Of a stretch of DNA of 64,000 nt, positions 32,146-40,516 are shown in pieces. Position 1 is the first letter of the stretch, and each line of letters starts with the position of its first letter. Under the pieces are notes generated by a model. That model saw nothing but the letters and a program-made list of their open reading frames with translations, was not told the DNA's origin and searched no databases. Position numbers and translations under genes: made by a program. Origin of the DNA: Ameyamaea chiangmaiensis (lineage in GTDB: Bacteria; Pseudomonadota; Alphaproteobacteria; Acetobacterales; Acetobacteraceae); NCBI RefSeq assembly GCF_025995235.1, contig NZ_BAPT01000041.1:19223-83222 (forward strand). Direction: 5' to 3'.

Positions 32146-34011
32146 TCAGCCGCGCCCTTCGTCGAACAGTTCCGAAAGTTTCTGCATCATCGTGCCGCCC
32201 AGCTCCTCGGCATCGGTGATGGTCACGGCCCGGCGGTAATAGCGCGTCACGTCATGACCGATGCCGATCGCGATGAGCTCGACGCCCCGGCGCCCTTCGA
32301 TCTGGCCGATCACGTCGCGCAGATGCGATTCGAGGTATGAACTGGGGTTGGCCGACAGCGTGCTGTCGTCGACAGGCGCGCCATCGGAAATGACCATCAG
32401 GATCTTGCGGCTCTCCGGTCGGCCCTGAAGACGCTTCCACGCCCACAACAGCGCTTCGCCATCGATGTTTTCCTTCAGAAGACCCTCGCGCAGCATCAGG
32501 CCGAGATTACGCCGCGACCGCCGCCAGGGCATGTCGGCCGCCTTGTAGATGATGTGACGCAGATCGTTCAGCCGCCCGGGGGAAGCGGGCTTGCCCGCGC
32601 TGACCCAGCGTTCGCGGCTCTGGCCACCTTTCCATGCGCGGGTAGTGAAGCCGAGTACTTCGGTCTTGACGGCGCAGCGCTCCAGCGTGCGGGCCAGGAT
32701 GTCGCCGCACATTGCCGCCACCGTGATCGGACGGCCACGCATCGAGCCGGAATTGTCGATCAGCAGCGTGACGACGGTGTCGCGAAAATCGGTGTCGCGC
32801 TCGTGCTTGTAGGACAGAGACAGGGTCGGGTTGATGATCACCCGCGACAGGCGACCAGCGTCCAGAATGCCTTCTTCCAGATCGAAATCCCACGCGCGGG
32901 TCTGTTGCGCCATGAGGCGCCGCTGCAGGCGGTTGGCCAGTTTGGAGACGACGCCCTGAAGGTTCAGAAGCTGCTGGTCCAGTTGCTGGCGCAGGCGGGT
33001 CAGTTCGTCGGCATCGCACAGCTCCTCGGCACTCACTTCCTCGTCGAACGCCGTGGTGTAGGCCTTGTAGGCCGGGGACACGGCTTCGGACGGGGGCGGC
33101 AGTTCGTCCTGAGGTCCGGCGGCCTCGTCCTCGCCTTCCTGACCGGAGTCGTCGTCGCTCTCGTCCTCCTCGCCGCTTTCGCGGGCGGCGCCCTGCGCGG
33201 CCTGCGGCTGGACGCCGGCTTCCTCGTCCTCTTCGGCCTGTTCTTCCTGCTCGGACTCGGACTCCTGCTCCTCGTTATCGCCCTCTTCGCTGTCTTCGGC
33301 CGAATTGTCGTCCTGACCGTCGTCGTCGGGTTCTTCCTGCTCGGCCTCGACCAGTTCGCAGGCGGCCAGAAGCCGCCGGGCCGCGCGGGCGAAGTCCTGC
33401 TGGCTGTCCTGAGCGCCGTCCAGTTCCGACAGGGCGGCGCGCGCGCTGTCGGACAGGCTGTCACGCCACTGCGCGACCACGTCGCGCATCATCGGGGGGA
33501 CAGGTTCGCCGGTCAGGCGTTCGCGCGCCAGCAGGCCGAGTGCGACCGAACTGGGCAACTGGTCGCGGTTGCTGATCCGGTCATGCCCGGCGTCGCGCAG
33601 ATCCTGTTCGAGCTTGAGGCGAAGGTTGGCCTGGACCCCCGCCATATGCCGGGCGCCGATCGACTCGACTCGGGCCTGCTCCAGGGCATCGTAGGCGTCG
33701 CGGGCCGCGCGCTCGGCGGGGCTGCGCGCGCTGTGCAGGGCTTCGTCGTGATGTCGCAGGCGCAGGGCCTGCGCGTCGGCCGCACCGCGGATACGCGTCA
33801 TCTCCTCTGGCGTCAGTAGACGAGAGGGCTGCGGCAGTCGGACATGCTCGGCGGTCGACACGGCACTGGAGGTCGTGCCGGCGTGAAAGGTGACTTCGGT
33901 TTCGCCACGGCCACCCATCGCGCGCAGGGCGCCGACGGTGGCGCGCTTGAAGGCGTCCGCGCGTCCCTGTGCCGCCGTGGCGGCCTGCGTCTTGTCCCGG
34001 GTGTCGGCCAT
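32146..34011 (-). CDS. cobT: Aerobic cobaltochelatase subunit CobT
   Basis: Subunit of the CobNST complex that inserts cobalt into hydrogenobyrinate a,c-diamide in aerobic B12 synthesis. The 621-residue protein has the CobT N-terminal helical domain, an extreme Asp/Glu-rich linker at about 222-300, and a C-terminal von Willebrand A domain with MIDAS motif DNSGSMRG (Asp419, Ser421, Ser423). It lies 18 bp downstream of cobS, so the two form an operon. CobN is not in the window. In some organisms lacking CobN this pair is suggested to serve other metal or porphyrin roles. Confidence 0.94.
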   Translation of the reverse strand: MADTRDKTQAATAAQGRADAFKRATVGALRAMGGRGETEVTFHAGTTSSAVSTAEHVRLPQPSRLLTPEEMTRIRGAADAQALRLRHHDEALHSARSPAERAARDAYDALEQARVESIGARHMAGVQANLRLKLEQDLRDAGHDRISNRDQLPSSVALGLLARERLTGEPVPPMMRDVVAQWRDSLSDSARAALSELDGAQDSQQDFARAARRLLAACELVEAEQEEPDDDGQDDNSAEDSEEGDNEEQESESEQEEQAEEDEEAGVQPQAAQGAARESGEEDESDDDSGQEGEDEAAGPQDELPPPSEAVSPAYKAYTTAFDEEVSAEELCDADELTRLRQQLDQQLLNLQGVVSKLANRLQRRLMAQQTRAWDFDLEEGILDAGRLSRVIINPTLSLSYKHERDTDFRDTVVTLLIDNSGSMRGRPITVAAMCGDILARTLERCAVKTEVLGFTTRAWKGGQSRERWVSAGKPASPGRLNDLRHIIYKAADMPWRRSRRNLGLMLREGLLKENIDGEALLWAWKRLQGRPESRKILMVISDGAPVDDSTLSANPSSYLESHLRDVIGQIEGRRGVELIAIGIGHDVTRYYRRAVTITDAEELGGTMMQKLSELFDEGRG

Positions 34012-34029
34012 CAGGCGCTATCCTGACTT

Positions 34030-35055
34030 TCAGCCGCGTCCGGGCAGCGGCGAGCGGTTGAAGCAGCGCTGGTAATATTCGGCCACGGTCGCGCGTTCGG
34101 CCTCGTCGCACTTGTTGAGGAACGAGACGCGGAACGCGAAATCGAGATCACCGAAGATCCGGTCGTTGTCGGCCCACGAGATCACCGTGCGGGGCGACAT
34201 GACGGTCGAGATATCACCGGCGATGAAGCCGGACCGGGTCAGGTCGGCCAGGGCGACCATGTTCTCGATCTTCTTGATGGCGGCCTTGTCGTTTGCGGGC
34301 GTGCCCATCTTGGCGCGAATGATGGCGCATTCCTGCGCGTGCGGCAGATAGTTCAGGGTGGTTACGATGTTCCACCGGTCCATCTGGCCCTGATTGATCT
34401 GCTGCGTGCCGTGATATAGCCCGGTCGTGTCGCCCAGGCCCACCGTGTTGGCCGTTGCGAACAGACGGAAATACGGATGCGGGCGAATGACCCGGTTCTG
34501 GTCGAGCAGTGTCAGGTGACCCTCAACCTCCAGCACACGCTGGATCACGAACATCACGTCCGGGCGCCCGGCGTCGTACTCATCGAAGACCAGTGCACAA
34601 GGATGCTGGAGGCCCCATGGCAGAAGACCTTCGCGGAACTCCGTGATCTGCTTGCCGTCGCGCAGCACGATCGCGTCCTTGCCGATCAGGTCGATACGCG
34701 AAATGTGACTGTCGAGATTGATCCGCACGCACGGCCAGTTGAGGCGCGAGGCGACCTGTTCGATATGCGACGACTTGCCTGTGCCGTGATAGCCTTGGAC
34801 CATCACGCGACGATTGAAGGCAAAGCCCGCCAGGATCGCCAGTGTCGTGTCATGGTCGAAACGGTAGGTGGGATCGGCCTCGGGCACATGCTCCGTGCGT
34901 ATGGAGAAGGCGGGCACCATGAGATCGCTGTCGATCCCGAAGACCTCGCGCGCGGAGACGGTCTTGTCGGGCGCGGTCAGCGTCGACGTCGGCGGCAGGT
35001 CATCCTCGCGCGTCACGACGGTTTCGGGGGCATCCGTGGCAGGCAAATCGTTCAT
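34030..35055 (-). CDS. cobS: Aerobic cobaltochelatase subunit CobS (AAA+ ATPase)
   Basis: AAA+ ATPase of the cobaltochelatase complex. 341 residues from ATG 35055, with Walker A GYHGTGKS at 88-95, Walker B-like ALVFDEYDAG, and the CobS N-terminal block VFGIDSDLMVPAFS. The open frame continues to 35115, but the extra residues are not family-like. The 120-bp spacer upstream shows no cobalamin riboswitch. Operon with cobT. Confidence 0.94.
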   Translation of the reverse strand: MNDLPATDAPETVVTREDDLPPTSTLTAPDKTVSAREVFGIDSDLMVPAFSIRTEHVPEADPTYRFDHDTTLAILAGFAFNRRVMVQGYHGTGKSSHIEQVASRLNWPCVRINLDSHISRIDLIGKDAIVLRDGKQITEFREGLLPWGLQHPCALVFDEYDAGRPDVMFVIQRVLEVEGHLTLLDQNRVIRPHPYFRLFATANTVGLGDTTGLYHGTQQINQGQMDRWNIVTTLNYLPHAQECAIIRAKMGTPANDKAAIKKIENMVALADLTRSGFIAGDISTVMSPRTVISWADNDRIFGDLDFAFRVSFLNKCDEAERATVAEYYQRCFNRSPLPGRG

Positions 35056-35175
35056 GTGAAAAAGTCCGTCCGTCCTGTGCGGCCTGGTGCGGGGAGAACC
35101 ACGAGTACAGGCCATCGGACCGCCCGGGTCAACCCTGCGCAGAGGGCCTTTACCTGTATTGGCCGGCGCGGGGTG

Positions 35176-35793
35176 TTATCCCACAGTCCCGGCGTCGGCG
35201 CGGGTCAGATGCTGGCGGACCGCCGAGTAGGCGACATTGATGCTTTTGAGGCGTTCTTCTGCCGCGCGATCGCCACCATTGGCGTCGGGGTGATGCAACC
35301 GCGCGAGGCTCTTGTAACGGGTCTTCAGGTCGTCCATGGACACAGGCCATGCCAGCCCCAGGGTATCGAGGGGCTCGCGCAGCGGTTCCGGCGCGCCGTT
35401 GTCCGCAGGCCGGGCGCTGGGGCCGCTGCCGCGATGCGCACGGGCGCGATTCTGCCGCGCGGCGCCGAGAATATCCAGCGGGTCCAGGACGTCCTCTTCG
35501 TCAAAGACCTGTGCGCCGCGGTGGCCCATTTTCCATGTTGGCCGCTGCCATGCGGTATCGGCACGCAGATGGCTCTCGATCTGGCCCGGCGTCATGCCAC
35601 GGTAATAGTCCCAGTTGGCGTTGTAGGCCCGGACATGTTCGAGGCAGAACCAGAAATAGTCGTTAAGCTGGTCACGTGCCCGGGGCGCGCGGTAGCCGGC
35701 CGCCGCGTCACAACCGGGCATGTCGCAGCAGCGTGTCGGCGCGTTCGGGTCCGGGTCGAACGCGCGGTGTCGTGTGGTCCTCTTGTTCATCAT
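35176..35793 (-). CDS. J-domain protein with N-terminal cysteine cluster
   Basis: 205 residues. The N-terminal half carries Cys22, Cys23, Cys28, Cys50 and His53 around an RAPRARDQLNDYFWFCLEH segment, a possible metal-binding site, followed by WDYYRGMTPGQIE. The C-terminal 60 residues form a J domain with the HPD motif at 168-170 (SLARLHHPDANGGD), so it should stimulate an Hsp70 ATPase. The position between cobS and bolA is a recurrent alphaproteobacterial neighbourhood. Which substrate it delivers to DnaK is unknown. Confidence 0.85.
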   Translation of the reverse strand: MMNKRTTRHRAFDPDPNAPTRCCDMPGCDAAAGYRAPRARDQLNDYFWFCLEHVRAYNANWDYYRGMTPGQIESHLRADTAWQRPTWKMGHRGAQVFDEEDVLDPLDILGAARQNRARAHRGSGPSARPADNGAPEPLREPLDTLGLAWPVSMDDLKTRYKSLARLHHPDANGGDRAAEERLKSINVAYSAVRQHLTRADAGTVG

Positions 35794-35924
35794 CGCGATT
35801 TATGTGCGTGTGGGTGTGTGTGGCGCAAGGGCGCCGCGCCGTATTTCGGCCCGTCACGCGGGCTATCGAGGACCGGCACGCCGTCGCGTTTCAGGGCGGC
35901 GGACACCCGGACGGAAGGTGGGAC

Positions 35925-36233
35925 ATGACAGACTTACGGCGGTCGGACCGCATGGACGAGACGCTGCGCGCCGCGTTCGCGCCCGAGGTTCTGGTGATCA
36001 TCGACGACAGTGCCCGTCATGCCGGGCATGCGGGGGCAGGGCCGGCGGGCGAGACCCACTACGACGTGACCATCGTCAGCGCCCGGTTCGAGGGCATGAG
36101 CCGCGTCGCGCGGTCGCGCCTTGTGCATGAGGTTCTAGCCGATGAGTTCACCACTGGCCTGCACGCCCTTGCTCTGGCCCTGCGCACGCCGGACGAGGCC
36201 AGGCGCCTGACCGCGGCCGGTGCCGGGGCATGA
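35925..36233 (+). CDS. bolA: BolA family protein
   Basis: 102-residue BolA-fold protein. Core segments are RSDRMDETLRAAFAP, HYDVTIVSARFEGMSRVARSRLVHEVL, and the C-terminal GLHALALALRTPDE with the conserved His that helps ligate a shared [2Fe-2S] cluster with monothiol glutaredoxins. ATG 35925 starts the family homology; the frame upstream is not conserved-looking. The stop overlaps the LolA-like gene by 4 bases (ATGA). Confidence 0.92.
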   Translation: MTDLRRSDRMDETLRAAFAPEVLVIIDDSARHAGHAGAGPAGETHYDVTIVSARFEGMSRVARSRLVHEVLADEFTTGLHALALALRTPDEARRLTAAGAGA

Positions 36234-36838
36234 GGACCCGCCCGTTGAAGGGAGGCGCCCTTGCCGTTCTGCTTGGCCTTGGGGCGTGTGCCACCCGGCC
36301 GGGTTTGGGGGGCGCGGTCCAGCAGGGGCAGGTACAGCGTGTCGAGACCTATCTGAACGGTTTGCACGGCGTTCGCGCGCATTTCGTCCAGACCTGGCCG
36401 GACGGGGGAACGGGCGGCGGCACGATGGCCTACGATCCGGGTCATATGCGTCTGGATTACGTCAGTCCGCACGGTATGCAGATGGTGGCCGGAGAGGGGC
36501 ATCTGACACTGCACGATGACCAGAACGGTTCGCTGACCCGAGTCGCCTTGTCCCGCAACCCGCTTGGGATGCTGTTGCGCGTGCCGCTGCACCTGTCGGG
36601 GGATATTCGCGTCACGGCCGTGCAGGCGCAGCCGGGATCGCTGCAGTTGACGCTCGTGCGCACCGACGCACCGACCGAGGGCGCGTTGACCCTGACATTT
36701 TCCGATAGTGCCGGGCAGCTTGCCCTTGTCGGTCTGCAGGGCGTGGATGCGCGGCAGCACCGTATCGTGCTTCATCTGACGGATGTGACGGAAGGAGCGA
36801 CGCTTCCCGCGTCCCTGTTCACGCCGCCATCAGGCTGA
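36230..36838 (+). CDS. LolA-like outer-membrane lipoprotein carrier protein with lipobox
   Basis: 202 residues. The N-terminus is a lipoprotein signal (basic MRTRPLKGG, hydrophobic ALAVLLG, Cys20 in LGAC), followed by the LolA-type fold: VETYLNGLHGVRAHFVQTW, GTMAYDPGHMRLDYVSP, and late strands. LolA normally is a soluble periplasmic shuttle, so an acylated form may be membrane-fixed. Translation is coupled to bolA. The last 9 bases overlap the converging lipB. Confidence 0.82.
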   Translation: MRTRPLKGGALAVLLGLGACATRPGLGGAVQQGQVQRVETYLNGLHGVRAHFVQTWPDGGTGGGTMAYDPGHMRLDYVSPHGMQMVAGEGHLTLHDDQNGSLTRVALSRNPLGMLLRVPLHLSGDIRVTAVQAQPGSLQLTLVRTDAPTEGALTLTFSDSAGQLALVGLQGVDARQHRIVLHLTDVTEGATLPASLFTPPSG

Positions 36839-37498
36839 CGGGCCGAAAATCGGCGTCCAGCAGTCGCGCATGGCGCGGCTGACGTCGTCCATGCTGACCG
36901 TGCGGCCGAGCTGGGCGAGGGACGTCACCCCGTACTCGCGGATACCGCACGGCACGATGCCGTCATAATCTTCCAGCGCGGGGGCAACGTTCAGGGCCAC
37001 TCCGTGCCAACTGATCCAGCGCGTGATCCGGACGCCCAGGGCCGCGATTTTCGATTCTCGGCCGTTCGCGTCCACCACCCACACGCCGACTCGTCCCTCG
37101 CGCCGCTCACCGCGCACGTCGAAGCGGGCGAGAATCGCGATGAGCCAGGATTCCAGGGCGTGTACGAACGCGCGCAGGTCTCGCGGCGGGACAGCGCCAT
37201 GGGGCCGGCTGAGGTCGAGCATCACGTAGGCGATCATCTGGCCGGGGCCATGATAGGTCCACTGGCCGCCGCGACCCGCGCGGTACGTCGGCAAGTTGCG
37301 CGGATTGAAAAGGTCGGAGTCCTGCGCCGACGTCCCGGCGGTGAACAGCGGAGGGTGCTCCAGAAGCCAGACCGCCTCGGGTTGTTCTCCGGTACGAATG
37401 GCCGCGATCCGGCGCTCCATCATGTCCAACGCGTCGTTGTAAGGCACGTGGTCATGGGTGCGGAGCCACTCTGTTGCGGAAATCGTACTCTCGGTCAT
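36830..37498 (-). CDS. lipB: Lipoyl(octanoyl) transferase
   Basis: Transfers octanoate from acyl carrier protein to lipoyl domains, the first step of lipoate synthesis. About 222 residues, with EHPPLFTAGTSA, RGGQWTYHGPGQMIAYVMLDL, the catalytic Lys in SKIAALGVRI, and the acyl-accepting Cys in IVPCGIREYG. ATG 37498 is preferred to an upstream in-frame codon at 37516. No lipA is nearby. The start region overlaps the tRNA-Leu promoter on the other strand. Confidence 0.94.
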   Translation of the reverse strand: MTESTISATEWLRTHDHVPYNDALDMMERRIAAIRTGEQPEAVWLLEHPPLFTAGTSAQDSDLFNPRNLPTYRAGRGGQWTYHGPGQMIAYVMLDLSRPHGAVPPRDLRAFVHALESWLIAILARFDVRGERREGRVGVWVVDANGRESKIAALGVRITRWISWHGVALNVAPALEDYDGIVPCGIREYGVTSLAQLGRTVSMDDVSRAMRDCWTPIFGPSA

Positions 37499-37526
37499 TG
37501 CCTGGCCCTCTCGCATCGGTTATACG
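37498..37526 (+). promoter_or_regulatory. Sigma-70 promoter of tRNA-Leu
   Basis: TTGCCT (37498-37503), 17-bp spacer, TATACG (37521-37526), pointing to a start near 37533, about 39 bases before the tRNA. The -35 begins on the lipB start codon of the opposite strand. Confidence 0.55.
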
Positions 37527-37571
37527 GCGCTCGTCAGCGGGTATCGCGCAGTCGAGCCCGCTTGTCACGAT

Positions 37572-37657
37572 GCGGCCATGGCGGAATGGTAGACGCGCAA
37601 GCTTGAGGTGCTTGTGGGGGCAACCCCGTGGAAGTTCGAGTCTTCTTGGCCGCACCA
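37572..37657 (+). tRNA. tRNA-Leu (anticodon GAG)
   Basis: Acceptor arms GCGGCCA (37572-37578) and TGGCCGC (37647-37653) pair perfectly and are followed by encoded ACCA. The D arm GCGGAATGGTAGACGC, anticodon loop CTTGAGG with GAG, a long class II variable arm (GGGGGCAACCCC) and the T arm GAAGTTCGAGTCTTC are all recognisable. Confidence 0.95.
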
Positions 37658-37968
37658 TCGTGACCCTCGGGCAGCGTCTTCGCTACCCCAACAGACTCCC
37701 TACATTATGATGACGACGACTCGTGCCTGTCGGCAAAGGCGTGATCGGCGGTCTTCGCAACCTGACTCCGTCGCGTGCGTTACCTCCCAACAGAGCTTGC
37801 GGTGATTTCTGGTCGGGTTAACAATGCGATACGCCGTGTTCGGGCGGCGTTCCTTCTTTTGCCCGATTTCGCCCGTAAGCTAGGCCCAGAGAATGTCGTT
37901 GCGCTGCTCGTGCCTCAACCAAAGGGCGTTCGCGTGATGGCCGAATCGCGTTGGAATAAAGGTTCAGA
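37658..37968. other. Spacer between tRNA-Leu and galU
   Basis: 311 bp with no convincing gene. The only open frame of note (37775-37975) lacks a ribosome-binding site and runs into galU. The one structured element is the terminator-like hairpin at 37831-37860. A weak TTGCGG (37797-37802) with TAACAA (37819-37824) could be a galU promoter, but the hairpin would then lie in the leader. Otherwise I see nothing. Confidence 0.5.
37831..37860 (+). terminator. Terminator-like hairpin in the tRNA-Leu/galU spacer
   Basis: ACGCCG (37831-37836) pairs with CGGCGT (37845-37850) around an 8-base loop, followed by TCCTTCTTTT. It probably ends the tRNA-Leu transcript; if galU starts upstream of it, it would be a leader attenuator. 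Confidence 0.4.
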
Positions 37969-37971
37969 TTG

Positions 37972-38847
37972 GTGATCAAACCCTTACGCAAAGCCGTTCT
38001 GCCCGTAGCAGGACTTGGCACCCGTTTCCTGCCGGCGACGAAGGCCATGCCCAAGGAGATGCTTCCGGTCGTCGATAAGCCGCTGATCCAGTATGCGATC
38101 GACGAGGCGCGCGAAGCGGGGATCGAGGAATTCTGCCTTATCACCGGACGCGGCAAGGACTCGCTGATCGACTATTTCGACGTCGCGTTCGAGCTTGAGA
38201 CTACGCTGAAGGAGCGCGGAAAGAAGGACGCGCTTGCCGCCCTTGCGCCGTCGGGCATCAACGCCGGTTCGCTGGTCGCGGTTCGGCAGCAGGAACCGCT
38301 GGGGCTGGGCCATGCGATCTGGTGCGCGCGCTCGTTCATCGGCGACGACCCGTTTGCGATCCTGCTGCCCGACGATGTCGTGCAGGCGGAAAAAGGATGC
38401 CTCAAGCAGCTTGCCGAGGCGTATTACGAGACGGGTGGCAATGTCGTCGCCGTTGAGGAAGTGCCGCGCGAGAAGACAAACAAGTACGGTATTCTGGATG
38501 TCGGCCGCGACGATGGGCGACTGGTCGAGGTAAAGGGGCTAGTCGAAAAGCCCGATCCAAAGGACGCGCCGTCCAACCTGTCGATCATCGGACGCTACGT
38601 GCTGACCGCCGATATCATGACGCCGCTGTCGAAGCTTGAGAAAGGCGCCGGGGGCGAAGTCCAGCTGACCGACGCGATGGCCAAGCTGATCGGAACGCAG
38701 CCGTTCCACGGGCTTCGTTACAAAGGCGAGCGCTTTGATTGCGGCGACAAGGCTGGTTTCCTTGAGGCGCAGATCGCGTTCTCGCTCCAGCGGCCCGATC
38801 TGGCGCCGTCCGTTCGTGCCTTTCTGCAAAAATATTCCGGGAACTGA
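37972..38847 (+). CDS. galU: UTP-glucose-1-phosphate uridylyltransferase
   Basis: Makes UDP-glucose from glucose-1-phosphate and UTP, feeding exopolysaccharide, cellulose and lipopolysaccharide synthesis. The 291-residue protein has the nucleotidyltransferase loop GLGTRFLPATKAMPKEMLPV, LPDDVV, a EVPREKTNKYGI block and the CGDKAGF motif. It begins at GTG 37972 with AAAGG 9 bases upstream; a TTG three bases earlier is the alternative. The phosphohexomutase follows after 2 bp, so the pair supplies UDP-glucose from glucose-6-phosphate. Confidence 0.95.
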   Translation: MIKPLRKAVLPVAGLGTRFLPATKAMPKEMLPVVDKPLIQYAIDEAREAGIEEFCLITGRGKDSLIDYFDVAFELETTLKERGKKDALAALAPSGINAGSLVAVRQQEPLGLGHAIWCARSFIGDDPFAILLPDDVVQAEKGCLKQLAEAYYETGGNVVAVEEVPREKTNKYGILDVGRDDGRLVEVKGLVEKPDPKDAPSNLSIIGRYVLTADIMTPLSKLEKGAGGEVQLTDAMAKLIGTQPFHGLRYKGERFDCGDKAGFLEAQIAFSLQRPDLAPSVRAFLQKYSGN

Positions 38848-38849
38848 GC

Positions 38850-40259
38850 ATGTCGTTCACGCACGCTTTTGATGCCACGAGCCTCCGCGAGTACGATATC
38901 CGCGGTATCGTGGGAAAGACGCTTCACCCTGCGGATGCGTACGCGATTGGCCGGACGTTCGGCTCGATCGTCGCGCGCAACGGCGGTAAGTCGGTCGCCG
39001 TGGGGTACGACGGACGGCTGTCGTCGCCTGAGCTGGAGCATTCGCTTGTGCAGGGACTGGTGGCGTCGGGCATGGACGTGGTCCGCGTCGGTCGCGGACC
39101 CACGCCCATGCTGTATTTCGCCTCGGTCACGCACAAGGCCGATGGCGCGGTGATGGTGACGGGCAGCCACAATCCGCCGGACTATAACGGCTTCAAGATG
39201 ATGCTGGCCAACAAGCCGTTCTTTGGCGAGCAGATCAAGGAACTCGGGCGCCTGTCCGCCGAGGGCGATGTGGTGCCGGAACACGCGGGCAACGTTCGCG
39301 ATCTCGACGTTCACGCCGACTATATCGCGCGTCTGCTGAAAGACTACGACGGCGGTGAACGCACGCTCAGGGTCGTCTGGGATAACGGCAATTCGGCCGC
39401 GGGCGATGTTCTGGCGCAGCTCGTGCGCGTTCTGCCGGGCGAGCACATCGTCCTGAACCCGGATATCGATGGTACGTTCCCGGCGCATCATCCCGATCCG
39501 ACCGTGGCCAAGAATCTCGAGCAGATCATCGCGGCTGTGAAGGCCGAGAAGGCCGATATCGGCATTGCGTTCGATGGCGACGCCGACCGTATCGGGGTTG
39601 TCGACAACAAGGGCCAGATTTTGTGGGGCGACCAGACGCTGGTCATCCTGGCGCGCGACGTGCTGAAGAATCATCCTGGCGGGACGATCATCGCCGACGT
39701 CAAGGCCAGCCAGGTCCTCTTCGACGAGGTCAAGGCCGCGGGCGGCACGCCGCTGATGTGGAAGACGGGCCACTCCCTCATCAAGTCGAAGATGGCCGAG
39801 ACTCGCTCGCCGCTGGCCGGCGAGATGTCGGGGCACATCTTCTTTGCTGACAAGTGGTACGGCTTCGACGACGCGATTTACGCGGCTATTCGTATGTTGG
39901 GGATCGTGGCGCGCATGGATACGCCGCTGTCCGACGTCCGTGACGCGCTGCCGTCAACCATTTCCACGCCGGAACTGCGCTTTGATTGTCCCGATACACG
40001 CAAATTCGCTGTGATCGACGAGGTCGCATCGCGTCTGAAGGAGAGTGGGGCTGACGTGTCGCCGATCGACGGCGTGCGTGTGAATACTGCCGACGGCTGG
40101 TGGCTGCTGCGTGCGTCCAACACCCAGGCTGTTCTCGTCGCCCGCGCGGAAGCCCGTTCCGAAGAGGGGCTGGAGCGTCTGAAGGAGGCACTGGTCGATC
40201 AACTTGAAAAGTCGGGTATTGCCGCACCGGATTTCTCCGGCGAGAACGCGGGACACTGA
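38850..40259 (+). CDS. Phosphoglucomutase/phosphomannomutase
   Basis: Alpha-D-phosphohexomutase of 469 residues, in the AlgC/PgmG class. The catalytic phosphoserine is Ser106 in VTGSHNPP; metal binding is by DGDADRIG; sugar and phosphate loops are GEMSGHIFF and RASNTQAVLV. These enzymes often act on both glucose and mannose phosphates. It lies 2 bp after galU, so it would provide glucose-1-phosphate for GalU or mannose-1-phosphate for GDP-mannose. Which substrate dominates cannot be decided from sequence. Confidence 0.93.
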   Translation: MSFTHAFDATSLREYDIRGIVGKTLHPADAYAIGRTFGSIVARNGGKSVAVGYDGRLSSPELEHSLVQGLVASGMDVVRVGRGPTPMLYFASVTHKADGAVMVTGSHNPPDYNGFKMMLANKPFFGEQIKELGRLSAEGDVVPEHAGNVRDLDVHADYIARLLKDYDGGERTLRVVWDNGNSAAGDVLAQLVRVLPGEHIVLNPDIDGTFPAHHPDPTVAKNLEQIIAAVKAEKADIGIAFDGDADRIGVVDNKGQILWGDQTLVILARDVLKNHPGGTIIADVKASQVLFDEVKAAGGTPLMWKTGHSLIKSKMAETRSPLAGEMSGHIFFADKWYGFDDAIYAAIRMLGIVARMDTPLSDVRDALPSTISTPELRFDCPDTRKFAVIDEVASRLKESGADVSPIDGVRVNTADGWWLLRASNTQAVLVARAEARSEEGLERLKEALVDQLEKSGIAAPDFSGENAGH

Positions 40260-40284
40260 CGGGCGACCGGCGGAGGGGTGGCTT

Positions 40285-40473
40285 GTGACCGGTCGGGGGG
40301 ACATCCTTCGTTCGTTTTTGGAGCCCGGGCAATTCGTCCGCCATCCCGCGCACCCGGAGTGGGGGCGCGGGCAGGTTCAATCTGCGGTGGCGAACCGGGT
40401 GACGGTCAATTTCGAGCATCAGGGCAAAGTCCTGATCGACGCGGCGATCGTGACGTTGTCGCCGATCGACTGA
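40285..40473 (+). CDS. DUF3553 small protein (UvrD-tail-like fold)
   Basis: 62 residues starting at GTG 40285, with GGAGG 8 bases upstream. The core WGRGQVQSAVANRVTVNFE (26-44) is a small beta-barrel segment matching DUF3553 and is visibly similar to the C-terminal tail of UvrD in this window (residues 704-722). A nucleic-acid or RNA-polymerase contact is suggested by that likeness, not shown. It follows the phosphohexomutase by 25 bp and precedes moaA by 43 bp. Confidence 0.78.
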   Translation: MTGRGDILRSFLEPGQFVRHPAHPEWGRGQVQSAVANRVTVNFEHQGKVLIDAAIVTLSPID

Positions 40474-40516
40474 GGGCGGTTTTGCACCGGTCGCCGCTCC
40501 GCACTATGTGTGTCTG

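Noticed and set aside
32554..33819. 421-codon plus-strand frame with hydrophobic stretches opposite cobT
   Set aside because: The membrane-like stretch is the complement of the Asp/Glu-rich linker codons of cobT, which read as Leu/Val/Phe on the other strand.
35056..35175. Cobalamin riboswitch upstream of cobS
   Set aside because: The spacer is only 120 bp and lacks the conserved B12-box core; nothing foldable as a cobalamin aptamer was seen.
37775..37975. 66-codon frame in the tRNA-Leu/galU spacer
   Set aside because: No ribosome-binding site, runs into the galU start, and has no family resemblance.
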